A stretch of DNA of 5,285 nucleotides from JAUUZQ01 sp964538375 (GTDB lineage Bacteria; Bacteroidota; Bacteroidia; Bacteroidales; GCA-2748055), in the NCBI GenBank assembly GCA_964538375.1, contig CAZIFQ010000064.1, positions 1 through 5,285 on the forward strand. Direction: 5' to 3'. The notes beneath the pieces are model-generated. The model made no database searches. It saw nothing but the letters and a program-made list of their open reading frames with translations, and had not been told where the DNA came from. Below are positions 1-4,548 of this stretch, piece after piece. The position numbers and the translations under genes are program-made. Position 1 is the first letter of the stretch. The number at the start of each line of letters is the position of its first letter.

Positions 1-2
1 AA

Positions 3-101
3 ATTAACATCACCCTTCCCATCGCTGTTATTTATCTGACAGTATGTTTTACTCTGATGGTTATAACTGGTGTCACATTGTTAGTGATGCAGATAACTTA
101 A
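3..101 (+). CDS. C-terminal fragment of a hydrophobic, probably membrane, protein (5' end outside window)
   Basis: The frame is open from the left edge to a TAA at 99-101 and encodes 32 residues. The stretch PIAVIYLTVCFTLMVITGV is almost wholly hydrophobic and long enough to be one membrane-spanning helix, with only a few residues after it. This suggests the end of a gene whose start lies upstream. I do not recognise the family. The fragment is short and AT-rich coding by chance cannot be excluded, so the call rests only on the uninterrupted frame and the membrane-like composition. Confidence 0.35.
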   Translation: MNITLPIAVIYLTVCFTLMVITGVTLLVMQIT

Positions 102-135
102 TTTAAAACAGACCACCCGGGATTATCTCAATGGG

Positions 136-226
136 GAGTTGGGGAAGTGTGAGAGTTTAGAAAAAGTGGTTAATAAATCTATTAAGGACTTATTTGATAA
201 TGCAGAGCTGGGGAAGTATGAGAGTT
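136..226. repeat. Pair of 22-bp direct repeats, 69 bp apart
   Basis: Positions 136-157 and 205-226 share the pattern GAGYTGGGGAAGTRTGAGAG followed by TT, matching at 20 of 22 positions. A third partial copy (GAGTTGGGGAA) overlaps the end of the second at 222-232 and leads straight into the palindrome at 232-255. The 69-bp offset is a multiple of three, so the repeats also show as repeated LGK-ES motifs in one plus frame. That frame has no ATG and no convincing coding signal. No function is assigned. Confidence 0.6.
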
Positions 227-231
227 GGGGA

Positions 232-255
232 ACATCTCATGTCAACATGAGATGT
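232..255. repeat. 24-bp near-perfect palindrome (11-2-11)
   Basis: ACATCTCATGT at 232-242 and its exact reverse complement ACATGAGATGT at 245-255 flank a 2-bp centre (CA). This is the longest perfect inverted repeat in the left part of the window. It lies just beyond the downstream end of the minus-strand gene mosaic (267-891). It could be a dimeric protein-binding site, a cruciform, or a mobile palindromic element. It is not followed by a T-run, so it is not an intrinsic terminator on the plus strand. Confidence 0.7.
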
Positions 256-412
256 CTATTTGATTCTCAACGTGCATTTGAAAGTACAAAAGGAAAACGG
301 GGAGTCGGCCAAACCACTATCCTCAAGTTTCTGGGAGGCATTCTGGAAATGGTTTGATAATCCATGGATTGATGTGGAGTGAGGCCAATATCACTGAGGG
401 TTTTGGGTTTAG

Positions 413-816
413 GTATATTACCGTCCTTAATATACTTACTATTTGGTTCATTTGGTTTACGAACCTCCCCCCGCTCTTGTCCTTCATTTAAGAGAGGGTT
501 TTGGGTGAGGAAGTATTATGTTTATTAATACTTCCATATTGATTATTCCCTGTTCTATTTCCAGTTCTTTGACTTGCAACCTCCCCCTTTGTTGCCCTTC
601 ATTTAAGAGAGGGTTTTGTGGTTATGACCATTAACGTCCTTAATAGTCATTGCATATTGATTACTTTTTGAACTCGCAATATCAGTGTCCGTGATATTGC
701 TTTTTAGTATTAGTGTCCTTAATACTGAAATTTATCTTTTTTGGAGGTTCTTCCCTTGAGGTATAACCATATTGCTCTAATGTTTTGGGTTTTTTAGTCT
801 CGGTGTCCACGATACT
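413..816 (-). repeat. Array of six hairpins with 7-nt loops, five carrying GGAC (minus strand)
   Basis: Plus-strand coordinates of stem, loop and stem are as follows. H1 413-435 has an 8-bp stem and loop CCGTCCT. H2 509-535 has a perfect 10-bp stem and loop TGTTTAT. H3 624-650 has 9 of 10 pairs and loop ACGTCCT. H4 676-700 has a perfect 9-bp stem and loop GTGTCCG. H5 706-726 has a 7-bp stem extendable to 702-730 and loop GTGTCCT. H6 796-816 has 6 of 7 pairs and loop GTGTCCA. Every loop is exactly 7 nt, and five carry GTCC at loop positions 3-6. Stem bases change together (TTA/TAA, TCA/TGA, TCG/CGA), which points to selection on, or copying of, the folded form. On the minus strand several hairpins encode (S/T/Y)IKD-like peptides in the linker of the mosaic gene. 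Confidence 0.8.
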
Positions 817-879
817 GAAATTTCCTCCTGGATGATTATTCTGACTCGCAACCTCCCCCCGCTCTTGTCCTTCATTTAA
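462..879. repeat. Three copies of a C-rich 30-bp repeat (462-491, 578-607, 850-879)
   Basis: Copies at 462-491 and 850-879 are identical over 30 bp, beginning AACCTCCCCCCGCTC and ending CCTTCATTTAA. The middle copy at about 578-606 is diverged and one base shorter in the C-run. The first two copies continue with the shared extension GAGAGGGTTTTG. On the minus strand this repeat encodes LNEGQERGEV. The CATATTG motif, often followed by ATTA, recurs between copies (535-545, 653-663, about 769). The H2-to-H3 and first-to-middle-repeat distances are both 115-116 bp, so the repeats and hairpins belong to one duplicated module. Confidence 0.75.
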
Positions 880-900
880 AAAGCTGCCCATATTTCAATT

Positions 901-1234
901 TAAGTCCTAAAGTGGTATATATATATTACTTTGTCATTAGAACGCCGTATTCGCTCTTAAAACCGTATTAAACCGGCTGTAAAGCAGTCTCGTAAGGCCC
1001 TGCGGAGCATTTTCCTATTGATATCCTCATAATTATTTATATTCATTTTAAATAAAAGTCTTCAAATCTTTGATTTTTATTAATCCTGTGCTACCTAATA
1101 AGATAACAATTTTAATAAAATAGGTTATTTTAAAAAATGCCCTATATTTTTAAACTATTTTGATTATCAGGCAGTTACGTCATGTTTTGTGTTGATATAT
1201 TACTTATCTTTACATTAAATAAATTATAAATAAT
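901..1234. other. Non-coding gap with a GC-richer patch, upstream of the XRE operon
   Basis: No supportable gene is seen on either strand. The patch at about 941-1010 is clearly richer in GC than its surroundings. It contains CCGTATT twice, at 945-951 and 963-969, exactly 18 bp apart. The rest is AT-rich. It includes a weak stem ATAGG/CCTAT (1120-1124 with 1141-1145) and an AT-only stem around 1061-1085. The patch may be a remnant of inserted DNA or a binding region; nothing in it is diagnostic. Confidence 0.4.
1186..1212 (+). promoter_or_regulatory. Possible Bacteroidota-type promoter for the XRE operon, with a small palindrome near the start codon
   Basis: TATCTTTA (1205-1212) resembles the TAnnTTTG -7 element of Bacteroidota and TTTG (1186-1189) resembles the -33 element. 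The 15-bp spacing is shorter than usual, so the match is weak. Transcription would start near 1218 and leave a leader of about 17 nt. A palindrome ATTAT-AA-ATAAT (1223-1234) directly abuts the ATG and could be an autoregulatory operator for the XRE protein. In such AT-rich DNA it could also be chance. Confidence 0.3.
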
Positions 1235-1414
1235 ATGAACCTCAAAGAAGCACGCCTGGAAAAAGGATTAAGATCACTCGATTTAGCGGAACTCTGCCAA
1301 ACGACAAATGTGACTATTTCACTTTTGGAGAATAACAAGTTCAAACCTAGCCATCGGATTAGGCGCAGAATCGAACAAATTTTAGGGCCGGTCGTATGGG
1401 ACGAAAATCAATAA
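1235..1414 (+). CDS. Small XRE-family (Cro/CI-type) helix-turn-helix regulator
   Basis: This 59-residue protein is essentially one HTH domain. The helix-turn-helix runs from LRSLDLAELCQTTNVTIS into LLENNKF, roughly residues 12-36, where LAELCQ is the positioning helix and NVTISLLENN the recognition helix. The pattern then continues with KPSHRIRRRIEQILG and an ending VVWDENQ, as in single-domain Cro/CI regulators. There is no sensor or dimerisation domain. The ATG at 1235 is the only sensible start and has no clear Shine-Dalgarno. It leads an apparent operon: the next gene starts 16 bp after its stop and all four genes share one terminator. By analogy it probably represses its own promoter and may act as a copy-number or transfer switch. 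The fold is well supported; the role is inferred. Confidence 0.75.
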   Translation: MNLKEARLEKGLRSLDLAELCQTTNVTISLLENNKFKPSHRIRRRIEQILGPVVWDENQ

Positions 1415-1430
1415 TTTAAAATTATATATC

Positions 1431-1691
1431 ATGACAAAGAAATTAATTAGACGTGGGACATTTCAAACGTTTCGAACACCACAGACCCACTTAAATAATC
1501 GTGGTGTAATGATGAATAAAGAGGAGGTTCTTTTGATTCCAGGGCAAATTAGCTCAGAGCCAGAAGAGGAGGATAATTCAATTTTACTGCCTCGAGATGT
1601 TGATGAAACTCCTTCAAAGGATATCGATTCAGCTCTGGACATTTTACTTCCAACTGAGGTTACACAAGCAATAAAGGAGGACAAGAAATGA
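1431..1691 (+). CDS. Hypothetical acidic small protein, operon gene 2
   Basis: This frame encodes 86 residues. The first 26 or so are basic (TKKLIRRGTFQTFRTPQ), and the rest is acidic and probably disordered (EPEEEDNSILLP, DVDETPSKDID). The two ILLP motifs, near residues 51 and 71, lie in similar acidic settings and look like a short internal duplication (SILLPRDV and DILLPTEV). I do not recognise the family. The stop overlaps the next start as ATGA, and the strong ribosome-binding site of the next gene lies inside this gene's last codons, so the two are probably translated together. An internal AGGAGG near 1521 precedes a TTG and could give a shorter product, but the ATG at 1431 fits the operon spacing better. 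Adaptor, partition and mobilisation accessory roles all remain open. Confidence 0.6.
   Translation: MTKKLIRRGTFQTFRTPQTHLNNRGVMMNKEEVLLIPGQISSEPEEEDNSILLPRDVDETPSKDIDSALDILLPTEVTQAIKEDKK
1673..1680 (+). promoter_or_regulatory. Strong Shine-Dalgarno for the 1688 gene
   Basis: AAAGGAGG sits 7 bp before the ATG at 1688, a near-ideal match to the 16S anti-Shine-Dalgarno. It lies inside the end of the preceding gene. It fixes this start and stands out because the other starts in the operon have little or no such site. Confidence 0.75.
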
Positions 1692-2443
1692 AAACACTTG
1701 ACCAATATATCACACATCCAGATTACATCAAGGCTTTCAACCAAGCTAAAAGAAACAGTCCAATTCTAAATTTAGAAATGAATGTGGCAAGAACGACTTG
1801 GACACTTTTTTCGCTGGAAGATAAAAAAGAGGAGATTTTGGAAGAAATCAAATATCTCAAACTCCGACTTGTTGATGTTAAACACGCTTTCAAAAATTAC
1901 AGCCAGCAACAAATAAATGAGGGGAACCGACCTGCTGAAGAACTCCCTCCAAACCTGCTAGAGGAATTCCTACGATATTCTGCAAAAGTTGATTTGTCTG
2001 ATAAAGAGCTGGCAATTATTACGGCGAAGCTTGAAACGTTTGCAGATGAAAAAGAGAAACAAGAACTGGAAGCAATGCTGAAACCAGGTCAATGGTCAAC
2101 AGCAAGAATCAAATATGGCGTATTATCTTCTATCGGCGGTCAGAAAGTTTCACTGAACAAGAGAAATATTCTAGCAATAAATGATCCCCGTTCACCCTAC
2201 GATACTTTAGAGGTATGGCGTTACAAAGCAGAAGTCCTTATTCCGATGGCCAAAGAAAGGAGCTTTTTAAATAGGGCAGAAGAGAAACTTGCTAAAGCGG
2301 AAAAGCGACTACCCAAAAAGAAAAAAGTAAAATCACCAAAATTCAATAAAAAGATGTCTATGATTGAATACCCTGGTTATCACAAAGACTGGGTGGAGCT
2401 ACAAAAAATGAAATTACCAAAATTACAAAAAAATGAAAAATAG
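1688..2443 (+). CDS. Hypothetical helical protein with a lysine-rich C-terminal region, operon gene 3
   Basis: This frame encodes 251 residues with no signal peptide or membrane segment, so the protein is probably cytoplasmic. Residues 42-69 (SLEDKKEEILEEIKYLKLR and beyond) and 82-130 are charged, heptad-like helices typical of coiled coils. Residues 131-180 form a less charged, possibly folded segment with GQWSTARIKYGVLSSIGGQK. A basic stretch, KRLPKKKKVKSPK at about 206-218, could contact nucleic acid. The start is secured by the strong Shine-Dalgarno and the ATGA overlap. The 3' end overlaps the next gene by 11 bp. I recognise no family. A DNA-associated accessory role on a mobile element is a guess from composition and context only. 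Confidence 0.7.
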   Translation: MKTLDQYITHPDYIKAFNQAKRNSPILNLEMNVARTTWTLFSLEDKKEEILEEIKYLKLRLVDVKHAFKNYSQQQINEGNRPAEELPPNLLEEFLRYSAKVDLSDKELAIITAKLETFADEKEKQELEAMLKPGQWSTARIKYGVLSSIGGQKVSLNKRNILAINDPRSPYDTLEVWRYKAEVLIPMAKERSFLNRAEEKLAKAEKRLPKKKKVKSPKFNKKMSMIEYPGYHKDWVELQKMKLPKLQKNEK

Positions 2444-2690
2444 ATTTGAATCCCTAAAAAATAGGATTACCCAAAAGAGGCCGAACCAACTTAATGCGCA
2501 GGAAGCATCATTTCTAATTCTTGAGCAAATCCATGAGACGCTAACAGAGCAGAACCAACTATTGAAAAGTCTTCTCCTAGTCCCGACGACAAAGGCATCA
2601 ACGCCAGTAATTAAAATGCAAGTTGATAAAGTGCCTGAAGTCCATAAAAAGTGGTATCAAAATGCGTGGCATTGGCTCTGGAAAAAATAA
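2433..2690 (+). CDS. Hypothetical small protein with a tryptophan-rich tail, operon gene 4
   Basis: This frame encodes 85 residues. A basic N-terminus (MKNRFESLKNRITQKRPN) leads into an amphipathic helix at about residues 22-50 (ASFLILEQIHETLTEQNQLL). A variable middle follows, and the last 14 residues, KKWYQNAWHWLWKK, contain four tryptophans between lysines. Such a tail could sit at a membrane interface or dock on a partner; neither is shown. The ATG lies 11 bp inside the previous gene with no Shine-Dalgarno, so translational coupling is likely. It is the last gene before the terminator. I recognise no family. Confidence 0.65.
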   Translation: MKNRFESLKNRITQKRPNQLNAQEASFLILEQIHETLTEQNQLLKSLLLVPTTKASTPVIKMQVDKVPEVHKKWYQNAWHWLWKK

Positions 2691-2712
2691 TCAATATCCT
2701 TCCTTTAGTTTG

Positions 2713-2759
2713 AAGGGCTCTGCTATCCGGGCAATCAATAGAATAGTAGAGCCTTTTTT
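2713..2759 (+). terminator. Intrinsic terminator of the XRE operon, or attenuator ahead of csp
   Basis: GGCTCTGCTAT (2716-2726) pairs with ATAGTAGAGCC (2743-2753) over 11 bp with a single G-U wobble. Three more pairs, one a wobble, at 2713-2715 with 2754-2756 use the start of the T-run. The loop is 16 nt and TTTTTT follows at 2754-2759. It ends the four-gene operon. It also ends only 15 bp before the csp start codon, so csp must either be read through it or be expressed from a promoter just upstream, with the hairpin in its leader. Confidence 0.85.
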
Positions 2760-2774
2760 AAAACATTAGAAATT

Positions 2775-3005
2775 ATGAGTTTTGAAAAACACGTTGGGAC
2801 AATAAAATACTTTAGCAACCTCAAAGGTTTTGGCTTCATTGTCCCAGAAGATCAATCCATGGGGAAACCAGACATTTACTTTAATTCAAGATGCTTTAAG
2901 AATGTTGCAGACGTTCAGAACGCAGAAATCGGCATTAAAGTTTTATTCCATACCAAGATGAGAGAGAGAGGTAAGATGGCTGTCAAAATTGAGTTGGTAA
3001 AATAA
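2775..3005 (+). CDS. CspA-family cold-shock domain protein
   Basis: This 76-residue protein is one cold-shock domain, the usual length for a stand-alone Csp. The family opening GTxKWFN is GTIKYFS at residues 8-14, with tyrosine in place of tryptophan. RNP1 is KGFGFI at 17-22 and RNP2 is DIYFN at 33-37, in place of the common VFVH. These aromatic residues bind single-stranded RNA or DNA and let Csp proteins melt mRNA structure. The loop between the RNP motifs, PEDQSMGKP, is longer and more polar than in CspA. The ATG at 2775 gives a full domain and has no strong Shine-Dalgarno. It follows the XRE-operon terminator by 15 bp and precedes the replication genes. On a mobile element it may help host adaptation or translation of element genes; that role is inferred. 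Confidence 0.9.
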   Translation: MSFEKHVGTIKYFSNLKGFGFIVPEDQSMGKPDIYFNSRCFKNVADVQNAEIGIKVLFHTKMRERGKMAVKIELVK

Positions 3006-3126
3006 TCGGGGGACAGATACTAGGTATCGTTGACATCCAAGTTAGGTTGGAGCTTCGCTTGGGTGCCTCCTCTGATTTAATCAAAATATTTTTAGTATAA
3101 TATAATAAAGACTAAAAACACTTATC
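3006..3126. promoter_or_regulatory. Structured intergenic segment between csp and the rep-like gene
   Basis: GATAC-TAG-GTATC (3016-3028) forms a 5-bp hairpin. ATCCAAG (3035-3041) pairs with CTTGGGT (3058-3064) with one wobble. An alternative pairing joins GGAG (3049-3052) to CTCC (3067-3070), so two exclusive folds are possible. GATT-T-AATC and TTTTT (3074-3093) follow. Two overlapping TATAAT-like motifs at 3096-3106 may be the -10 of the 3127 gene, but I see no good -35. The segment could be the csp 3' end, a rep leader, or a small regulatory RNA. Confidence 0.3.
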
Positions 3127-3534
3127 ATGAAAAGAACAAAGTCATTGGAAGCAGGAAAAATGCTCAATAGAGTGAATACTTTAGGATGGTTACTTAAACA
3201 CGAATATATATTAAAATGTGATGAAGAGGTATTGCATTGTATTTTGATATTTGCGGATGAGTCCGAGGAAGGCAGATTAGTTAATTGTACTCTCTCAGAC
3301 ATGAAACAACATTTAAAGGAAAATGCTATTATTTCAAAACGTTCCATTGAATTTATCCGAGAAAGCGTTGATCGTTTATTGGATATAACCATCAGAATAA
3401 AAGATAAAAACCGGCATCTAAATATTTCCCCAATTTTAGGGTGGATGGAGGATGATCACTTAAATATTGAAGTCAGTCCGTTTTTAAAGCATATAGATAA
3501 ACTAATGGTTCCTAAAGATATAAGATATAAGTAA
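3127..3534 (+). CDS. WH1-only plasmid replication initiator-like protein (Rep_3-type)
   Basis: This frame encodes 135 residues. Residues 30-125 follow the first winged-helix (WH1) pattern of Rep_3/RepB initiators. There is a helix with acidic residues (DEEVLHCILIFADESEEG), a strand and helix (VNCTLSDMKQHLKEN), a long helix (RSIEFIRESVDRLLDITIRI), then a beta-wing region ending in ILGWM and HLNIEVSPFLKHIDKL. In Rep_3 proteins WH1 mediates dimerisation and part of iteron contact, and WH2 binds DNA. Here the protein stops after WH1, well short of the usual 230-330 residues. It may be a natural regulator, one half of a split initiator completed by the 3662 gene, or a truncated remnant. The operator and iterons lie directly downstream. 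The family call comes from pattern recognition and is moderate. Confidence 0.5.
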   Translation: MKRTKSLEAGKMLNRVNTLGWLLKHEYILKCDEEVLHCILIFADESEEGRLVNCTLSDMKQHLKENAIISKRSIEFIRESVDRLLDITIRIKDKNRHLNISPILGWMEDDHLNIEVSPFLKHIDKLMVPKDIRYK

Positions 3535-3542
3535 AAACAAAG

Positions 3543-3606
3543 TCCGAGGGATAGGTTATGCAAGCTAAAATAATTGACTTCTCATCCGGTCAATTATTCC
3601 CTCGGA
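3543..3606. promoter_or_regulatory. Nested inverted repeat with an inverted iteron core in its loop (putative Rep operator/origin element)
   Basis: The outer arms TCCGAGGGA (3543-3551) and TCCCTCGGA (3598-3606) are perfect 9-bp complements. The inner arms ATAATTGAC (3570-3578) and GTCAATTAT (3589-3597) are also perfect and abut the outer arm on the 3' side. The 10-nt loop holds TTCTCATCC (3579-3587), the exact reverse complement of the iteron core GGATGAGAA found three times at 3623-3659. In iteron plasmids such as pPS10 and R6K the rep operator is an inverted repeat that shares sequence with the iterons and is bound by Rep dimers. This arrangement fits that model. There is no T-run, so a terminator role is unlikely. 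Confidence 0.6.
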
Positions 3607-3622
3607 TCTTTGATACCAAAAT

Positions 3623-3659
3623 AGGATGAGAAAACAGGATGAGAAATTAGGATGAGAAA
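3623..3659 (+). repeat. Three 13-bp iterons immediately upstream of the 276-residue gene
   Basis: AGGATGAGAAA occurs at 3623-3633, 3636-3646 and 3649-3659, with an exact 13-bp period and 2-bp spacers (AC, TT, TT). Adding the inverted core at 3579-3587 gives at least four copies of the core. The period is not a multiple of three, so this is not a protein repeat. The last copy ends 2 bp before the ATG at 3662, and its AGGA also sits where a weak Shine-Dalgarno would be. A protein bound to the iterons could therefore affect both origin function and expression of the gene. Confidence 0.75.
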
Positions 3660-3661
3660 TT

Positions 3662-4492
3662 ATGGAAAGAACAAATTTTAAAAACGTAGATAAAGAGAAT
3701 TGGACAACAAAAGTAGGATCAGCCGCCAGGAAGGATGTTAAGAAAAAACCTGGGATGAGCAAGGAGGAAATGAAAGTTGTTTTTGCTAAAAAGTATGATA
3801 AACTTAAAACATATAAATTCAAATATATGAATGAGCTAAATGATAACAGTCACCGCTATCTTCCAAAATACTTATTACATGAAGGACTTAGCAAGCCAGC
3901 ATTAATACTTTATCCTGTACTATGTCATTTGGCTGATTATAAAGTAAACAAATGGTTTCAACTATCAATAGAAAATCTTGCAAAGGCATCTGGCCTAAGT
4001 GCACCATCCGTTATAAAGGCAATATCTGAACTTCAAGAATCAGTCTTAATAGTAGAGAAAAAGATAGAAGGGAAGCGACATTATAATCGTTACAAAATTC
4101 ATTTCATTAGGGAAAACCAAGTAGTTGAAGAAAGAGGGAATTATATCACATTCTTTTCAATGATCATTGAGCTTGGTTTATGGGCTCAGATAAGCAATCC
4201 AGGAAAAGTACTTTATTTATATCTGCGAAGTATTGCAGAATATGATGCACAAGAATATGCTATAATTGAAAATATTGGCTACGATGAAATCAATGAAACT
4301 AATTTCCGTGATCGAAAGTGGGATTTGGCAGAATTGAATATAACACAATTGAGTAAACTGCTTAGAATTAATTATGCAGATATAGGGAAAGCCATTAGAG
4401 ATTTAGAATTCTTTGGTTTGTGTGAGAGAACGGGTAGATACTGTTTAGTTTATTTAAAACCTAAAGACTATTATCAATACTATGATGAGTAA
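3662..4492 (+). CDS. Tandem winged-helix DNA-binding protein, likely plasmid replication initiator
   Basis: This frame encodes 276 residues. Residues 1-60 are basic and probably flexible. The first winged helix spans about residues 70-150: LSKPALILYPVLCHLADY, then the HTH LSIENLAKASGLSAPSVIKA with ISELQ, then a wing (VEKKIEGKRHYNRYKIHF). The second spans about 180-268: GKVLYLYLRSIAEYD, then LNITQLSKLLRINYADIGKA with IRDLEFFGL and a wing ending YLKPKDYY. Two successive winged helices and this size match plasmid initiators and phage O/DnaD-like replication proteins. The ATG at 3662 follows the third iteron by 2 bp. The upstream inverted operator suggests autorepression. DNA binding is well supported. 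An initiator role is favoured by context; a plain transcription regulator is the main alternative. Confidence 0.65.
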   Translation: MERTNFKNVDKENWTTKVGSAARKDVKKKPGMSKEEMKVVFAKKYDKLKTYKFKYMNELNDNSHRYLPKYLLHEGLSKPALILYPVLCHLADYKVNKWFQLSIENLAKASGLSAPSVIKAISELQESVLIVEKKIEGKRHYNRYKIHFIRENQVVEERGNYITFFSMIIELGLWAQISNPGKVLYLYLRSIAEYDAQEYAIIENIGYDEINETNFRDRKWDLAELNITQLSKLLRINYADIGKAIRDLEFFGLCERTGRYCLVYLKPKDYYQYYDE

Positions 4493-4548
4493 ATCACTAT
4501 ATCTGTGGAAATTATGGGAACATCCGTTGAACAAGTGCTCTATGCTAA

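Larger units (their letters stand above)
267..891 (-). pseudogene. Frameshifted mosaic of repeated modules from a DIG-T-QS-type accessory protein
   Basis: Coding-like pieces run through all three minus frames. Piece 1 (891 to 682, ATG at 891, 69 residues) has LNEGQERGEVASQ, then SIVDTETKKPKTL and SIKDTNTKK. Piece 2 (701 to 603) ends MTIKDVNGHNHKTLS. Piece 3 begins LNEGQQRG near 612, loses frame by one base in the G-run, and continues at 583 to 488 as EVASQ...SSPKTLS. Piece 4 (515 to 267, no usable start) reads LNEGQERGEV, KYIKDGNIPKPKTL, then DIGLTPHQSMDYQTISRMP. From memory, a QERGEV - variable linker - TLxDIGxTxxQSxxxQxIxxxP order occurs in small phage, ICE and plasmid proteins resembling DUF3102/ParB N-termini. 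The exact family is unverified. I infer repeated duplication of the QERGEV-to-KTL segment followed by frame decay. Expression of the 69-residue piece cannot be excluded. Confidence 0.55.

Noticed and set aside
139..357. Plus-strand 72-codon frame starting at TTG
   Set aside because: It has no ATG and no ribosome-binding site, its LGK-ES repeats come from the 22-bp DNA repeats, and its 3' half lies opposite the minus-strand piece with the DIGLT-QS-YQ signature.
251..382. Plus-strand frame ending in the tryptophan-rich SFWEAFWKWFDNPW
   Set aside because: It looked like a C-terminus similar to the 85-residue protein, but it has no start and is the exact antisense of the minus-strand motif HQSMDYQTISRMP, which matches a remembered family pattern at every key position.
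413..879. CRISPR array
   Set aside because: Repeats are hairpins with varying stems and irregular spacing, there are no uniform spacers, and no cas gene is in view.
1463..1744. Minus-strand 93-codon frame
   Set aside because: It is antisense to the 1431 gene and the start of the 1688 gene, has no coherent motif, and its composition reflects the opposite strand.
3081..3392. Minus-strand 103-codon frame
   Set aside because: It is a shadow of the 3127 gene on the other strand; its low-complexity hydrophobic end comes from the AT-rich intergenic DNA.
3565..3822. Minus-strand 85-codon frame, partly hydrophobic
   Set aside because: It crosses the iterons and the start of the 3662 gene. Its serine/leucine-rich stretch is the antisense of lysine/glutamate-rich coding and iteron sequence.
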